Below the pieces are notes generated by a model, which saw only the letters and a list, made by a program, of their open reading frames with translations, searched no databases and was not told the origin of the DNA. DNA of 64,000 bases from Symbiodinium natans (taxonomy: Eukaryota; Sar; Dinophyceae; Suessiales; Symbiodiniaceae): assembly GCA_905221605.1 (NCBI GenBank), contig CAJNDS010000857.1, positions 549,817 through 613,816 on the forward strand, given 5' to 3'. A program made the translations under genes and the position numbers. Positions 20,948 through 33,238 of the stretch are shown in pieces (the first letter of the stretch is position 1; every line of letters begins with the position of its first letter).

Positions 20948-22400
20948 GTGCGTGTCCAATCGTGATCGCGATCGCGCGTGCTTTTTGCACCCCCACACGT
21001 GCCTTTTGATTGAGATCTCTGTCTCCCTCCCCTTCGCGCCTCCGGAGAGCGCTTCTCCTCGTCACGGCGCACCCTCAGAGAGAGCAAACGAGTAAACTTC
21101 GGTCGAAGGCTACAGCTAAGCTGGGGTTCAAGAGGGCAGCTAAGCCTCGAAGCGTCGTTCACAGAGAATGGATCTAGGTTGAGACTTGTTTTACACCTCG
21201 ACGCACCTTTATGTTTTGCGGCCCATTACGTCCAGACCCAGCTGAGGCTTCCCGGGGCCCCCCGCGCCGCGCGAGTGAGGCTCACGGCTGGAGCTGCAAC
21301 AGGTGAAAACCGTGAAAACACGGCAGGCTCAGAGATCCGTTCATCCATCATTCTTCTCATTAATCCTCATTTCCAATCTCTCCATCTCTCCATCCTCAGC
21401 CCTCTCCATCACGCATATTAGTGGGGCCTACGGTGGGGGCTACGGTGGGGCGATGGTTCGCGCTCTTCTCTTGTCGGAGCCGGTCTGCCTCGCGGCGCCT
21501 CCGTCGGAACCTGGGGCTTGATTTCTGCGGACTCTGGGGCGCAGATGGGGTGCTGATAAGTCGATGGCGGTCAGCGCGTTGGCAGCCCGCTTCTTGGGGG
21601 GTGCCTCCTCAAGGGATGTCAAGGCTCAGTGCAAAAAGGCTTAGGCTTTGCAAAGGCTTTGTTTTGCAAACCTGTGGGGTTCTGCGTGGGTGCAAAGAAG
21701 GGGGGGGAGCTCTGCCGGGGCTCTGCTGGGGCCCTGCCTCGCTCCGCGCCCCGGATGGCGAAGTGTCCCGAGAACGAGAGCGCTCTGCCTCCGCAAAAGC
21801 GGGCTTTAAAGGGCCGCTGATCTGAGGAGCCACAAACTCACGGCACACTACGGCACACTCTTCGCGCGCTTTTGAAATCTGTCAGGCAGCTTGCACGCAG
21901 TTTCGCTGCCACTGTCATCCTTTGAGGTGGCCTTCCCCCCCCCCCCGGCTGGTACTATAGTACTGCTCGGGTCCCACAAGGCCTTGGACTCCTTCCGCTT
22001 TGGGGGCGGCGACGCCTTGCAGCACATCTGCCACTCTGCCGGCGGCGTTCCGCTGCTTAGACCCGGGCGACATCGTGAGAACGCGCCTCCTTCTCGTCCT
22101 TTCTTCGCCTTTGCAAAAGTCCAGCCGACAACAAGGCGTCAAAAATGCGTTGCCACTGCGTTGCTTTGGCAAGTGTTGCTTTTGCAAACACTTGCTTTCG
22201 GAGGAAGGAAGGAGGAAGGAAGGAGGAGGAAGGAGGAAGGAGGCGTGGCTCGGCACAGCTCTCGGCCCGGCGCTTCGACGGCTCCCACCTCTCAGGCTCC
22301 TTGCGAGGGACGAGCTTCGGATCCTGGCAACGCGGGACACCGCACATGAGTACCGCACGTGCCTCAAGACTTCTCACGTCAGGCTTCGACGTTCTGTCTT
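20948..22400. other. Spacer and possible minus-strand exons, unresolved
   Basis: GC-rich DNA with open frames on both strands (for example 21891-22349 plus, 22057-22413 minus). A (GGAAGGA)n run lies at 22201-22240 and a C run at 21936-21947. No exon here could be fixed by splice sites or a known family. Confidence 0.3.
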
Positions 22401-22495
22401 GCAACTGCATCACCCCGTCCGCAGCACGCTTGCCCTCAGACTTCTTGTTCTTGTTCTTGTCCTTCTTCTTTTTCTTTTTCTTCGTCTCCTTCTGG
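22330..22495 (-). CDS. Lys-rich exon
   Basis: Reading leftward after TCGCCAG at 22496, the frame starts KETKKKKKKKDKNKNKKSEG and then KRAADGVMQLQD, staying open well beyond. Lys-rich basic tails of this kind are common in nuclear, RNA-binding and splicing proteins. Only the acceptor side is suggested by sequence. The left end and neighbours are unknown. A Ser/Arg-rich frame at 22756-22828 (SASRSRSSEQNSES) may be another exon of the same gene. Confidence 0.4.
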
Positions 22496-23989
22496 CGACA
22501 GGTGTAGACATGCCAGGAGCATGTTTCAGCCCGGCTCGTGTGCAGAAAAACCGTCAGCTGGGCACCCTGTTACTCTTGCCATCGCTCATTGAGAGTGACG
22601 AACACTTTCCCTCACCGATTGGTCTGATTCCGGCTCGTGGAACCACATGATGCCCCCCGGCTTCCTTTCCCAAAAAAAAACTGCGTGAAAAAAGCAAGGC
22701 CTCAAACCTCTGGAAGACGGCAGTGCCAAAACGGTTAGTCCATGTTAGTCCTTCTCCCCATTGGAGACCGACTCCGAGTTCTGCTCCGAGGACCGCGAGC
22801 GCGATGCAGACTTTGTGGGCTTTTGAGGCCTCTTTGCATAGTGGAGGGGGACACTGGCAGCAGGGGGAAGAAGCACTCAACATCCCTCAACATCCCTCAA
22901 CATCACTCAAGAAGAACCTGGCTCCATCTCCATCGCCCTCGCTTGCCCCGCGAAATCCGTGTGCCGATCCATTGACAACATAAGCCATCAGCCCGTGCAA
23001 GTCTGAGGGTGCAAGCTTCTACTCTTGGGCATTTCCAAACACATGCCAACCTTTTGCGAAGTCCGAGGTCGAACTTCAGACTTCGACCACTGCCGAGGCA
23101 TTGCAAGACTGCCCTGCGTTGCCTTCATGCATAGGACATGCTCTGGCTCAGGGCAGGGCTTTCCGGCGATAGGAATGCTCTCAAGCCCCAGGCGAAAACA
23201 CAACGTTTGGCTTCGACATCCTAATGCAATAATGTTCTGTGTATGTGCACACGTGCGGGTTTGTTGTTGCGTTAAGGGCGGCAACGAAGTAGATGAAGTC
23301 TGCCTTGCCAATGTTCTTAAACGCGCGGACGCCTGGCTAATGTAGCAGCTGTCGAAGTATCATCAAGTAGGAAACATGCTGGTGGCAGCCCGGGTTTAGC
23401 CAGCATCCAACTAGTCATGAGCGACAGCCATCGCAGTTGCTGTAGGAAGGAAACTGTCATCGTCAACGGGAGCATGGCAACATCTGAGCGTGAGGAGTTC
23501 GTTGCGAACCGTGATTGCATTTTGCAACAGCGGGAGTTTGGACTACACGCTCTTCTTCGAGTGCTGAGAGAGGCTGTTTCACCAAGCGCACCGTAGGTTC
23601 TTTGTGGGTTGGTTGGGTTGGCGTTTCGCTGTCTTTCTTTGCTTTTTCCTTCCGTGTGATGCTCCGGTAGTGTTTCACCTGGAACACAAGCAATCTCGCC
23701 TCTTGACACTCTTCTTCACCTTCACTTTCGCCTCAAGTCGGACCAGGGGTTCAGCGCAAGCTTGATTTGCATAAGCTTGCTTGCAACACCTCTCTAAAAA
23801 CTCTCCTCCCGTTTCCCGGCACGAGTATCTGCGAGTGGCTACAAGAAGCTGGCGTGGTGACCAGAAGCCAAGCAAGAGCAAAAACGGCATCCGGGGAAGG
23901 CACCGTGGCCTTCCGCTTGGCCTCACCAAGTGTCATCAGAACAAAAAAGACGTGAAGTCTCATCAGGAGGAAACGAGATTCATTGAGTC

Positions 23990-24254
23990 GTCCGGCCTGG
24001 CTCTTCTTTTGCTCCTTCTTCGCCTCCTTCGCCTCCTTTGCCTCCTTTTTCTCCTTCTCCTTAGAGTTCTCCTTGGAGTTGGCCTCTTAGAAAAGCTCTC
24101 TTAAGACATGAATGAACTCAAAAGGAGGCAGAGGTGACAACTCGCTCTCCAGCTCAATGCGGCCTCCTTCTTCTTCTCGGCCTTCTCGGCCTTCTCGGCC
24201 TTCTCGGCCTTCTCCTTCTTGGCCTCCTCCAGCAGCGGAGATCAAAGAGACTAA

Positions 24255-24288
<34 letters not shown>

Positions 24289-24401
24289 CGCCAGACAGAG
24301 AAGGAAGGGCGGGCCTTGCCCTTCTTCCGGGGCGGCGAGGAGCGCGTGGAGGACTTCGACTTCGACTTCGACTTGGACTTGGACTTCGAGCGACCGGACT
24401 C
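23990..24401 (-). CDS. Low-complexity KS/KEKAEK-rich protein, partial
   Basis: Three consecutive exon candidates. 24315-24401 has acceptor GGCCAG before G and a GC donor; its 29 codons hold the alternating SKSKSKSKSKSKSS and RKKGK. 24150-24226 has the acceptor CTGGAG before G; it reads EAKKEKAEKAEKAEKAEK. 23990-24083 has the acceptor AAGAG before G; it reads ANSKENSKEKEKKEAKEAKE. Such alternating Ser/Lys and Ala/Glu/Lys runs suggest a disordered or helical nuclear protein. No domain is visible. The (GA)n at 24255-24293 lies in the intron between the first two. The 3-prime end is not resolved. Probably the same gene as, or a neighbour of, the exons at 26.5-27.0 kb. Confidence 0.45.
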
Positions 24402-24979
24402 CTGGCCTAGCGCACATGGCACTGGCACATCCTTCTCTAATGCTGCTAACTGCTAACGATAAGCACACCGTCTCACGTGTCTCTTAGAAGGGGCCGGGCC
24501 GGAGCTGGAGGAGGCGGAGGACGAGGTCGCAGCGTTGGACGAGCCTTCCCCAAGCACTGGCACAAAGGATCACAAAGGATACAACGAAAAAAGAGCTCAG
24601 CCTCTTTCTCATCTGATTGGGAAGTCTTTCACTTTTCTGGAGTTCGCCCATCTCCACCCCATGAGAGCCCCATAAGGACTCTCTTCGACTTTGAGAGAAG
24701 TCGTTCATGCAAGCAGCTTCGCAAGGTGCTTCGCGCATCATTACGGGCGCGCCTTTCTTTGAAGGGGCCGATGCTGGAGCTGCCGGAGGAGTCGGCCTCA
24801 ATGGGATTCTCATTCGGTCGTGATTGCTTCTGCACTGCCAACTGCGACCCATGCAAGAAAAAGGACTTCATGAAGTGCATGCTCTTAACTAAAGCAGCAT
24901 ATTCTTCTACTCTTCCAAAGACGCAGAGCCAGCAGGATTCCTTGACCGTTTTCACAGACTCGAGCTGACTCGAGCTACG

Positions 24980-25250
24980 GGTTGCAGCAGACGATGCTGG
25001 AAACTCCAAGCACTCAGTGCTTGGGCTCAGGCGGGGTCGGGGTCTTTGCTCCACCTGCGAAAGACGGTCATCGAAATCAACGAAGCTTTGCACAAAAGAG
25101 TTCGTTGTGAAAGTTTGGCGCGCAGGATATGCAAAGGGACACCTTTGCGTGGCGGAGGCGGCGGCGGAGGTGTTGTCTTGACGATGCTGTTGTTGCCACG
25201 ACCTCGCAACACGAACTGCTCTGACAGCTGGGACCTCAACAGACTTTTTC
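24980..25250 (-). CDS. Two exon candidates, Pro-rich linker
   Basis: One exon ends at a GT donor after VKTTPPPPPPPRK (about 25151-25228, acceptor GTTGAG before G, start SQLSEQFVLRGRGNNS). The next starts after TCGCAG near 25060 with VEQRPRPRLSPSTECLEF. Seven prolines in a row suggest a flexible linker or profilin/SH3-type binding segment, which is inference. A 217-codon open frame covers 24629-25282 on the same strand but mixes frames with the splice reading, so this is tentative. Confidence 0.35.
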
Positions 25251-26466
25251 AAAGCTCCAAGGAGCTCCCAAGGAGCTCCCAAGGAGCTCCCGAGGAGCTC
25301 TTTCCTCTCTCCCCTCCCCTCTGAGGCCCAAGCTGGGGGCGTCGTGGGAGTTGTTGCCAGACTCAGGCTGCGCTGCGGCAGCTTTGGACGCCTGGAAACG
25401 TCTGAGTCTCATGGAGTCTCATGGAAAGTCTACATCACGCCTCTCAAGGGACAAGTGGATACTTGCACCGGTGTTTTTCCCCTGGCTCTCTGGGTCGCCG
25501 TGCCGGCTGCGGCGTCAACGCACAGCGCTGGCATTCATCGTAGTCGCACTGACGACAGCCGTAGAAGCCGGAGCCCTGGCAGCATGTCTTGAGAGCAGCA
25601 CTGCTGCGGAATCTTTTGGGCGCAAGTCCCAGAGCGTCTCGGATGAAGATGCAGCTCGGCACGCCTTCACGTGCTCCTTCTCGCAGACGCTGCACCTCAC
25701 ACTGAACACAATTCCTTGAAACCTGGAGGACGCGCCTCTGCAGTCCCCAAAATGCTTCCAAAGATGTCCAAAGATGTCCAGGGCCACAGCCACCAACCGG
25801 TCTCCGGGGTCAAGAAGAAGCTGTCAAAGGCAGCTTAAGAGATCTCTGAGAAAAAGGAAGCCAAAAAGACGTGAGATACTCAGGTGCATCACACTCACAT
25901 CATCTGAAATGCACCGTGAGCTTGTGAAGAACTCTCATGGATAGCCCTGCAAAAGAGAGCTGGCGCAGTTCTCTTCGCGCATATGCAGGAGCCTGAGTCC
26001 ATGTGCGCCAGGACAGTTGGAATGGACCTTCCCTTCCATCCTGAGCTGCATTGCTGCATGCTACATCATGCTTATCTGGGACGAAGGAGAAGAGAACATG
26101 AAATTGAACATACCTCTGTGCAGCAAAAAAGACCCTCCCTTCAAAGCTGTGTAGAAAAACTTGACCGTGCAATCTGCAGAGAGGGGAGAGACCAGAGATG
26201 TGCAAAAAGAAGGATATGAGCAGGAAGATATGTGCAGAGTAACTGGAGGTACCACGAAGGTTGACGAAGAGCATCAACAGCATCAACAGCATCAACAGCA
26301 TGCGCATGCAGGCGGCCTCTTGGACACGTTCGGTATCTCCGCATCCTCGTCGACCTCCGCGGGTCGAGCAGCAAGCGAGTCGAGCCGCGCAAGGTTGCGC
26401 GAGAAAGCCCGCGAAATTCCGCAGCGCCGTTAGCGCCGTTCTCCCAAAGAGGAACATTGCTCGGGC

Positions 26467-26598
26467 CTTGTCGGTGTCGTTTTTGGAGTCGTTGGCTTCC
26501 TGGGGCTCCCTGGCCTCCTTGGCCTCCTTCTCAGCCTTCTCCGCCTTCTCCTTCTCCCGCTCCTCTTGGGGTGTGCTCGTTCGCCGCTGCTTCAAGAC
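26467..26598 (-). CDS. Coiled-coil exon, 44 codons
   Basis: The exon has acceptor GGTCAG before G and ends at a GC donor (GACAAG then GCCCGAG). It holds exactly 132 bases in phase 0: VLKQRRTSTPQEEREKEKAE, then KAEKEAKEAREPQE and NDSKNDTDK. The charged, Ala-rich middle is a predicted single helix or coiled coil. Both splice sites match the pattern of the identified genes in this window, so this exon is among the better-supported ones. The full gene is unknown, and it probably includes the exon at 26.92-27.00 kb. Confidence 0.55.
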
Positions 26599-26919
26599 CT
26601 GACCACCCAAAAAACAGGCGGGGACCCTCCTAAGCCGAATCTCTAAAGCTCCATCATTCCAAGAATCTCCTCTCACTCATTCAGCTCTTCTGCTTCTGCT
26701 GCACGGCGTTTTTCATTCTTCTGCTGGGCATGCGGGACTATAAGGCACTAGGGACCACTAGCCCTCGCACGAGAGCGCGCCCGAATCCTGTTCGGGGGCG
26801 GGTGTGACGTGGTCAAATGGTCCAACTGCTTTGGAGAGTTTGTTCCTCTTTCCGGTGTGTTGCGAAGCTCGGAACCACCAACAACAGTGTCTTCCAGCTC
26901 TCTCTCTCTCTCTCTTCTC

Positions 26920-27005
26920 TGAGCTTCCCTTCTTCTCCGCCTGCATCTTCTGCTTCAGGTGCTCCAGCTGCCGGTTGCTGATGTGGATCTTGGCGCTGGT
27001 CTTGC
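26920..27005 (-). CDS. Coiled-coil exon (KTSAKIHISNRQLEHLKQKM)
   Basis: After the acceptor TCGGCAG before G at 27005, the frame reads KTSAKIHISNRQLEHLKQKM and QAEKKGSSEK, an amphipathic charged helix. The donor lies in the AGAGAAGAGAGAG run near 26915 and cannot be fixed. No family is recognised. An upstream exon candidate, 27172-27240, begins at or near an ATG (MEDLLGVCIFSSRGKFPGSG) and ends at a GTATGT donor; it may carry the protein N-terminus. Confidence 0.45.
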
Positions 27006-27299
27006 CTGCCGATCTGACGAATCGAAACAGGACAACAAGCCTCATGAAGGGGGTTCGAGGGCTCAAGAAAGGCACGAGAAGGGATCGTCCTCGCCTGGAT
27101 CCATCTCGTCAGGGGAGGCTTCGGAATCCTGAAGCACAACAAGCAAGAATTCGCGCTTTTGTGAACATACCCGCTGCCCGGAAACTTCCCACGACTGCTG
27201 AAGATGCAGACGCCCAGCAAGTCCTCCATGGCGGCATCGGGCCTCTGCAAACAAAAAGCCACCGCCCCTGCTGTCGCTGTGCCGCTGCCTCTCCTCCTA

Positions 27300-28620
27300 C
27301 TGAAACGCTCCTCCTCTTGCTGAGATGCTCCTCCTCTCCTCTTATCGTCTTGAGACCCTACAATATGCGTTAGCTGCTTTAGCCTGGAAGCTCGCTGCAT
27401 GTCACGTCAACCCGCGCATCACGCGGGGGCTTGTTTCCTTACCTGGGCCCTGAAGCTCACGAACCGTGAGTCACATCACTGCACAGATGCTACTGTCCCT
27501 CCTAGCTGACTCTGGCGAGTCGGGTGCTCTGTCTTTCACTTCGCTTGATTTGAACTCCACTGCACGTGCCCCTGAGACCGGCGACTGAGTGGACCCGGCT
27601 CACCATTCCAGATGCGCTTGCACAGGCAAGTCGCAGGCATACAGGGCAAGAGGATACTCGACGGCGATTTCGTGCAAGTAACAGACACTCTTCTTGCGAT
27701 GTTGCGCATGTGCGCGTATGAGTCGGTCTTTTGATTGCTCCGACCAGTTGCCTCCACTCGAATCACTTCTTGCACACACCGTTCACACAATGTGTGCGAC
27801 AAACTTACGATTGACACACACACACACACACACACACTTACACTTGTCTTCAATCACGCGTGTTGATCTAGGTTCCACGGCAGGCTGCTGCTAGGCCCGA
27901 ACACTGACCGAACAAATCAATTGCCTTTATTCCATCCGGTAGATCTCAAGCGATAGATAAATAGTCAGGGTGAGTCATATGAGGCACATCGGGGGGGCCT
28001 CGAAGATGGCAGCGCCAGGTCCTTGGGCGGGGGAGTCTCCAACTTTGGCGGCGTGGAGGCCTTCTGTCCTGAGACACTCTGCTAACATCTGGCGTGACTT
28101 CGCAATGGGCTGGCTGAGTCATGCATTCGTCAAAGCTCAATGTTGCGGGGCTTTTGTCGCGGGGCTTGTCGCGGCTCTTGTGTTCGACTGCAGCCTGGGG
28201 TGCCGACGAGGCGTTCGACCTCGCAGGGGAAACTGGGAAGGCGCAAAACGAAGCAGAAGCCAATTGAGCTCACACAAGACAGCAACAGGAAGCGTGGCAC
28301 ATGTTGTCCGTTGGTGCACAGGAGGCGCCTCCCGTGGGCGTGTTGTTTCCTGCGCGGAGGCCAGGAGAGGAAGGGCACTGCTCGTGACGCTCTTGACATC
28401 TCTTGACTCTCTCTGTGCTCCTCTCAGAGAGGCTCTCCCTCTTGCGAGCGCTCTCTCCTGTGCTAGCATCGACCGTCGCAGCGCCGCTCCGTGTCGGGGT
28501 GCCAGACCCAGGCTCCTCCGGCGCCCCACTCCCCAAAGTTTAATCACTCCGCATCTGAGCCTGTCCCCCCAAATTAAGATCTGAGACAAGCGATGGCTCT
28601 CCTTTCTCTGATTGATCGGT
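27300..28620. other. Intergenic or intronic, no exon fixed
   Basis: Open frames overlap on both strands. (CA)n runs at 27814-27836. Nothing recognised. Confidence 0.3.
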
Positions 28621-28639
28621 GGAGGTTCCGGGTGGATTT

Positions 28640-28905
28640 TCAAAGGTCTGGACCTGGTTCATGTGAATCACTGTGAACATGTGTCCGGATGTGTCCGCGC
28701 GACCGGGGGCAACAAGGTCTATCCACACACGCCTCCACGCAGCCGGCGTTTGGGGTGCAACTTCATCTGCCTGAACTTCTGCAGGGTCGCGCATTTCTGT
28801 CTCTCGTGTTGCCGTGCTGCCGTGCCTCGAGTGTGAAGACGAAACTGCTGTCATCCAGCTCAATGCCGTTGTACAAGTCCTGCATGTTTTTGAAGTGGAC
28901 GTCAA
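28640..28905 (-). CDS. Two exon candidates of an unidentified protein
   Basis: One exon near 28833-28905 reads IVDVHFKNMQDLYNGIELDD, then SSFVFTLE, and ends at a GC donor (CTCGAG then GCACGG). Hydrophobic/charged alternation like this is typical of a folded domain. Further left, near 28640-28730, the frame VWIDLVAPGRADTSGHMFTV then IHMNQ is open. No domain is recognised. Gene limits are unknown. Confidence 0.4.
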
Positions 28906-29150
28906 CAATGCAAGCTCGGTGCTGGCGCTCAGAAAAGAATCAGGCGCGATAGGAGCGGTGTGCACACTCGGTTTTTTTGCCGGTGCGGAGGTCAGGACAA
29001 CCAGAGCTCCCAGGGCTGACCCCCCAGATGCACCGAATTCCTGCGCGGAGTGTAGCTCCGAGATGCTCCCCGAGACTACTGAGGCTTGGCGGGCGGCTTG
29101 GCGGGCTTGGCGGGCTTTGCGCTGAGACTTTCGGCAAGTTGGGCAGGCTG

Positions 29151-29195
29151 TCAGCTGATCTCGTTGCTGTCGCTGTCACTGCCTTCGTCCACCTC
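29151..29195 (-). CDS. Acidic C-terminal exon of an unidentified gene
   Basis: After CTGGGAG before G, the frame reads VDEGSDSDSNEIS and then TGA at 29151-29153. Acidic Ser/Asp tails of this kind are common protein ends and can be casein-kinase-2 sites. An upstream exon candidate at 29400-29480 (VISIAVLPACAFGAYKRMLL, then ALRKYEYMR) could carry a membrane segment. The link between the two is not shown. Confidence 0.4.
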   Translation of the reverse strand, partial: EVDEGSDSDSNEIS

Positions 29196-30589
29196 CCAGA
29201 TACACTTACAGAATATCACAGAATGCCCTTCCTGTACAACACAGAAAGCACTACATCTCCATCTGCAGGCCTTCCAACGTGCATGGTCGAAAGGTAGCGC
29301 TAAGAATCCAAAGCTGTCGCCGTTCTCTTGCCTTGGCTGACAGTGCCTCACACTTCTGAGGATTGCACGTATACAAGTCTGCGTAAACAAGCGCATGTAC
29401 TCATACTTCCTGAGGGCGAGGAGCATGCGCTTGTACGCGCCGAAAGCACACGCCGGCAGCACAGCGATGGAAATCACCTTTGCCATCATTTGCCACGCAG
29501 TGCCCAAAGCAGTGCGTGAGAGCGTCTAAGGCTCCTGGCCACGAGAGAAGTTCCGGAGGCGCCAAGCCTGGCACGAGCCACTTAGCTGCACTTCGCTTCA
29601 GGAAAGGAACCTTCACTGAGAACTGCTGACAGAGCTGACACCAGAGACACCAGAGACCGCCACCTACTCAGCCAGCTTTCTGCCTCCTTGCACGGCTGCA
29701 TCTGTAGCAGAATTTGTGGCGACGCTCCATGTCCCAACACTTACCCCACGAGAACTCCCTCTTTTCATGTCCTCTTTCTCAGCCGCCCTGCTAGTAGTAA
29801 CAGACATTTCCATCGAGGTCCTGTGTCACAGTCCAAACATAGCACACCATCTGCGAGCTGTGTGTACTCAGCACCTTCCTGATGCGTCACAAACTGCACA
29901 TTGCTCGTGCCAAGGACACGACTGAGAAAGTATCTGTACATCCTCCGGTGTCGCCGCACCTTCTTGAAAGTGTGCACTCTTCAACCGTGACTTGCATGCC
30001 CCACTTAGAACTCTTGCTCCAAGTGCTAGGTCTGAAACGGCAGAGTGTGATGCAGAGCACATTTGGACACACAAGACTACACCAGTGTCAGACAGTCGTC
30101 ATCGGTGTCCGATCCCCCCGTCTTCTCTTGTGTTGATGGTGATGAGCTGTTTTTCGTGTATCCCCATACTGGTGCTTGCAACGCACTGCTTCTGTTCCAT
30201 CATTAGCCTCGCAGTGGGCGCTATCTGGCTCAAAGACGACGCCAAGTCTTGGAGTTGCAAGAGGGCCTCCGGTATGTGCTCCCTACACCAACGGACTGCA
30301 CTGGGTAAGCCCACATAGGTCGGATCGCTCCAGCTTCTTTCGTGCACCAAACAGCAAAGCATAGATGTGTTTCTCTCCGAAGAAGCGAGTATGCAATCAC
30401 CGCGGTGCATGCTGGGTTGCGCTTACGAAACACAATTCACCATTTTGCACATGTTCTTAGATGCTAAGATTCTGCAGTAGAAAACTCCACGCATGTTTCT
30501 GCACTTCTTGGTCATTTGGGAGTGCGGCCTGTCGGCACAAACAGAATAAACAGAAGTGAATGGGGAATGGAGAGTCGAGCTTGAAATGA

Positions 30590-30885
30590 CCACCGCTGAG
30601 CACCGGCCCCCTCTCTGGCTCCCTCTCTGCCTCTCTGAAGCTTCGGAGAAACCTCTTTTGGGGGGGGGGAGGTCTTGGGGGAAGTCTTGGGGGAAGTCTT
30701 GGGCGGGCACTTGGACCCCGAAGCGATCGCTTCACGCTGTCGGTGGCGGAGCTGGAACAAACAGCCAGGAGAAGGAGGCCTCCGGGGCGAGGAGCTAAGA
30801 GCGGGTTGCACAAAGGGAGCTTGCGTGCGACCTCTGCTGCTGGCAGCTGCGGCAGACTGAGGCCCTTGAAGACCTGAAAAACACC
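30590..30885 (-). CDS. Ser/Pro-rich exon with KTSP repeats
   Basis: The acceptor TTTTTCAG before G lies at 30876. One of two open frames contains PPKTSPKTSPKTSPPPKEV, a proline-directed Ser/Thr repeat like those of disordered regulatory regions. An alternative frame (VFKGLSLPQLPAAEVARK) is equally open at the left of the acceptor. Which frame is used cannot be settled by eye. Confidence 0.35.
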
Positions 30886-31451
30886 CTGCCTGCACGTCTC
30901 CAAGCCATGGCTCCGTCAGCTGTAGCCCAGAAACTGAGGGCAACCTTCTGCTTTCGTCAACGTTCCTGGCCTCGAGATACTTCGTGATTTTACACTGATT
31001 CTACACTACTCCAAGGCCATCCGGCTCTACTGGATTTCGTTGGCCTACATGCATCCGGGTTGCATCCGGTTCATGACTTTCATTTCTTCCTCTTGGATCC
31101 AGAGGACTCCGAATCCCTCGGAGTATTGGGAGTCTCTCGAGCCAGAAGCGAGCAGAAACATCACCGGATCAGCTCGCAGTGAGCGCTCAGCGATTTCTGC
31201 GCTCAGAAGGACTACTCCCTCCGCACAGCCTCAACGGGCTTTGGGCATCAGTTTGGAAAGTTATGCCTTTCCCTTAGATGCCACTTGCCTCTGGCCCCTG
31301 AGGCCCCTGTTTCTGCCACGGATGGCAAATTGCACCGCCCCCTGCCCCCTGTCGGCGTCGGCACAGGTGGACACGCGAAGCGTAAAGTTTACATGGTGTC
31401 TGCCTGGCACAGAACAGCCAACGGCTCCCAGCTCAGCACGCCTTGGGCATG

Positions 31452-31502
31452 AGGTTCTCATCGAGGACAAAGACCATGGAGTAGAGGTCCACCTCTCAGA
31501 TC
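31452..31502 (-). CDS. Short exon VDLYSMVFVLDENLMPK
   Basis: Acceptor GAGAG before G and a GC donor (CCCAAG then GCGTGC) enclose 17 codons that look like part of a folded domain. A further exon candidate at 31830-31955 (YYGEDGWWEDEGPKAQAPVK, with Cys residues after it) lies upstream. Family unknown. Confidence 0.4.
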
Positions 31503-31999
31503 TTCACTCGACTCACTCGAGAGCACTCGAGCACACCAGGCTGCGGCTACGCGATGCAAGAGTCTAGTGCATGCCTCAATGATGTCATCCTGACGTCCAC
31601 CCTCAGCGAATGTGGTGAATTGCAGACTGCTTAGCTGCAGAGAAATGCCCATTGGAGCCCGCAACTGTCCCGCCTCGCCATGCCACTCCTCATAGTACCT
31701 GCTGCTGCAGCCGGAGATCGAGCGGTGCAGTCGAGTTCGGCTTGCACGTCTGGGAATCTGGGAATCTGGGAGCCCGGCGAGTTATCGTAGCTGTTGAAGT
31801 GGTGATGGTGGTATCTCGGCATTCAAACTGGTGCCCGTTTGTGGCCCCCTTGTTAACGCCATCCTTTTGGCAATGAGCTTCGCTGCACTTCACTGGAGCC
31901 TGAGCTTTGGGCCCCTCATCCTCCCACCAGCCATCTTCGCCGTAGTACCTCAGGGGCAGCCGAGAAGAAACAAGCGCCAAGGGCCAAGGAACAGCCGTG

Positions 32000-33162
32000 A
32001 GCCTCTCGGAATCTGCAGAATCTTGACTTTTCTATTCTCAAAACCTTTGACGAAGGGGGCACCCATCGTAGGACCGCTCACTCCGTTCAGCGTCCGGAGT
32101 TGCACCTCGTTTCTTCGAAACAAAATCATTTCGAGAACCAGGAATAATCGATTTCTGTAGAATCCCATGCTGAGTCAATGCTGAGAACTGTGCCCTCTGA
32201 TCGACTGGCCTTCAGTCTCTGTGGCTGCCAGCAAGAATACGCAAGGCGCGGGCAGATGCGAAATGGTGCGGCGACACACAGAGCATCGGAGCATCCTCAA
32301 AGCATCCTCGGAGCACCCCGGGGCGCCCCACGATGCTGGCTTTCCTCTGCAGAGCTCCTCGGGGGGTCCTCGCTTCTTTTTACCCGCTGACTGCAGGTCC
32401 AACTGGTCTCAACTGCACTAAGTACTCTGAGTCTCTGAGTGTTACCAAACTTCTGCTAATCGTTTGCGGAGTCTGCAGCGTCCTGCTGCCCACGCTAAGG
32501 ACATCAGACATGTGCTCTACATCTGCGCCCACAGCCAGTAGGCGTAGTACATGCCTTCACGCGGACAAAGCAGAGCCAGCACCCAGCAGATTTGACAACA
32601 CGGCCTTCAGCGTCCCATCTGCTCCTGCAGGCCACTAGGATGGCGAACGATGGACAGCTTGGCATTCTGCCTTACGAGTACGTATTACATTATCTTCGCA
32701 GAGTCCTGGCAGAGGGGAGGACCTGACGGGGGGCTCCCCCGATCCTTCGAACCAAGCGCTGCACCGGCGAACTCAGTGAACCATCGTGGACCGAGAGGCC
32801 CCGAGTCCATGGCATCATGCGCCCCTCAAGGAAGTCTCCCCCTATGTCGTTTGCAGTGTGCAAAGGGCCTTTTTTTCCCGGGTTTCCTGAGGATGCTTGT
32901 GGCTTTGCCACAGCGTGATGGATCGTTAACAACGCGTGCCCTGGCCTACTCAGCTCGGGCACCCTCTCAGGGCTCTCCAAAGAAACTCAAACTAACGCCC
33001 CGACTCTCTCTTTCTCTTTCAACTGCGCTTCACTAAAAAATGAGAGAGCAGAAACACGATGGAGAAAACGATCGAAGACTTGAGCTGAGAGAGCTTCGCC
33101 CCGCTTCGCGCTGAGAGCGAGGCGCCTCTCTTTCATCCTTTTCCCCTTCGTTACAGTAAAGC

Positions 33163-33194
<32 letters not shown>

Positions 33195-33202
33195 CAATCC
33201 GC

Positions 33203-33238
<36 letters not shown>

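Noticed and set aside
20403-21162. Long ORFs of 186-230 codons on both strands
   Set aside because: They run through a (GAGACAGA)n microsatellite in which every frame is open.
27050-27070. tRNA B box (GGGTTCGAGG)
   Set aside because: No A box or cloverleaf lies upstream.
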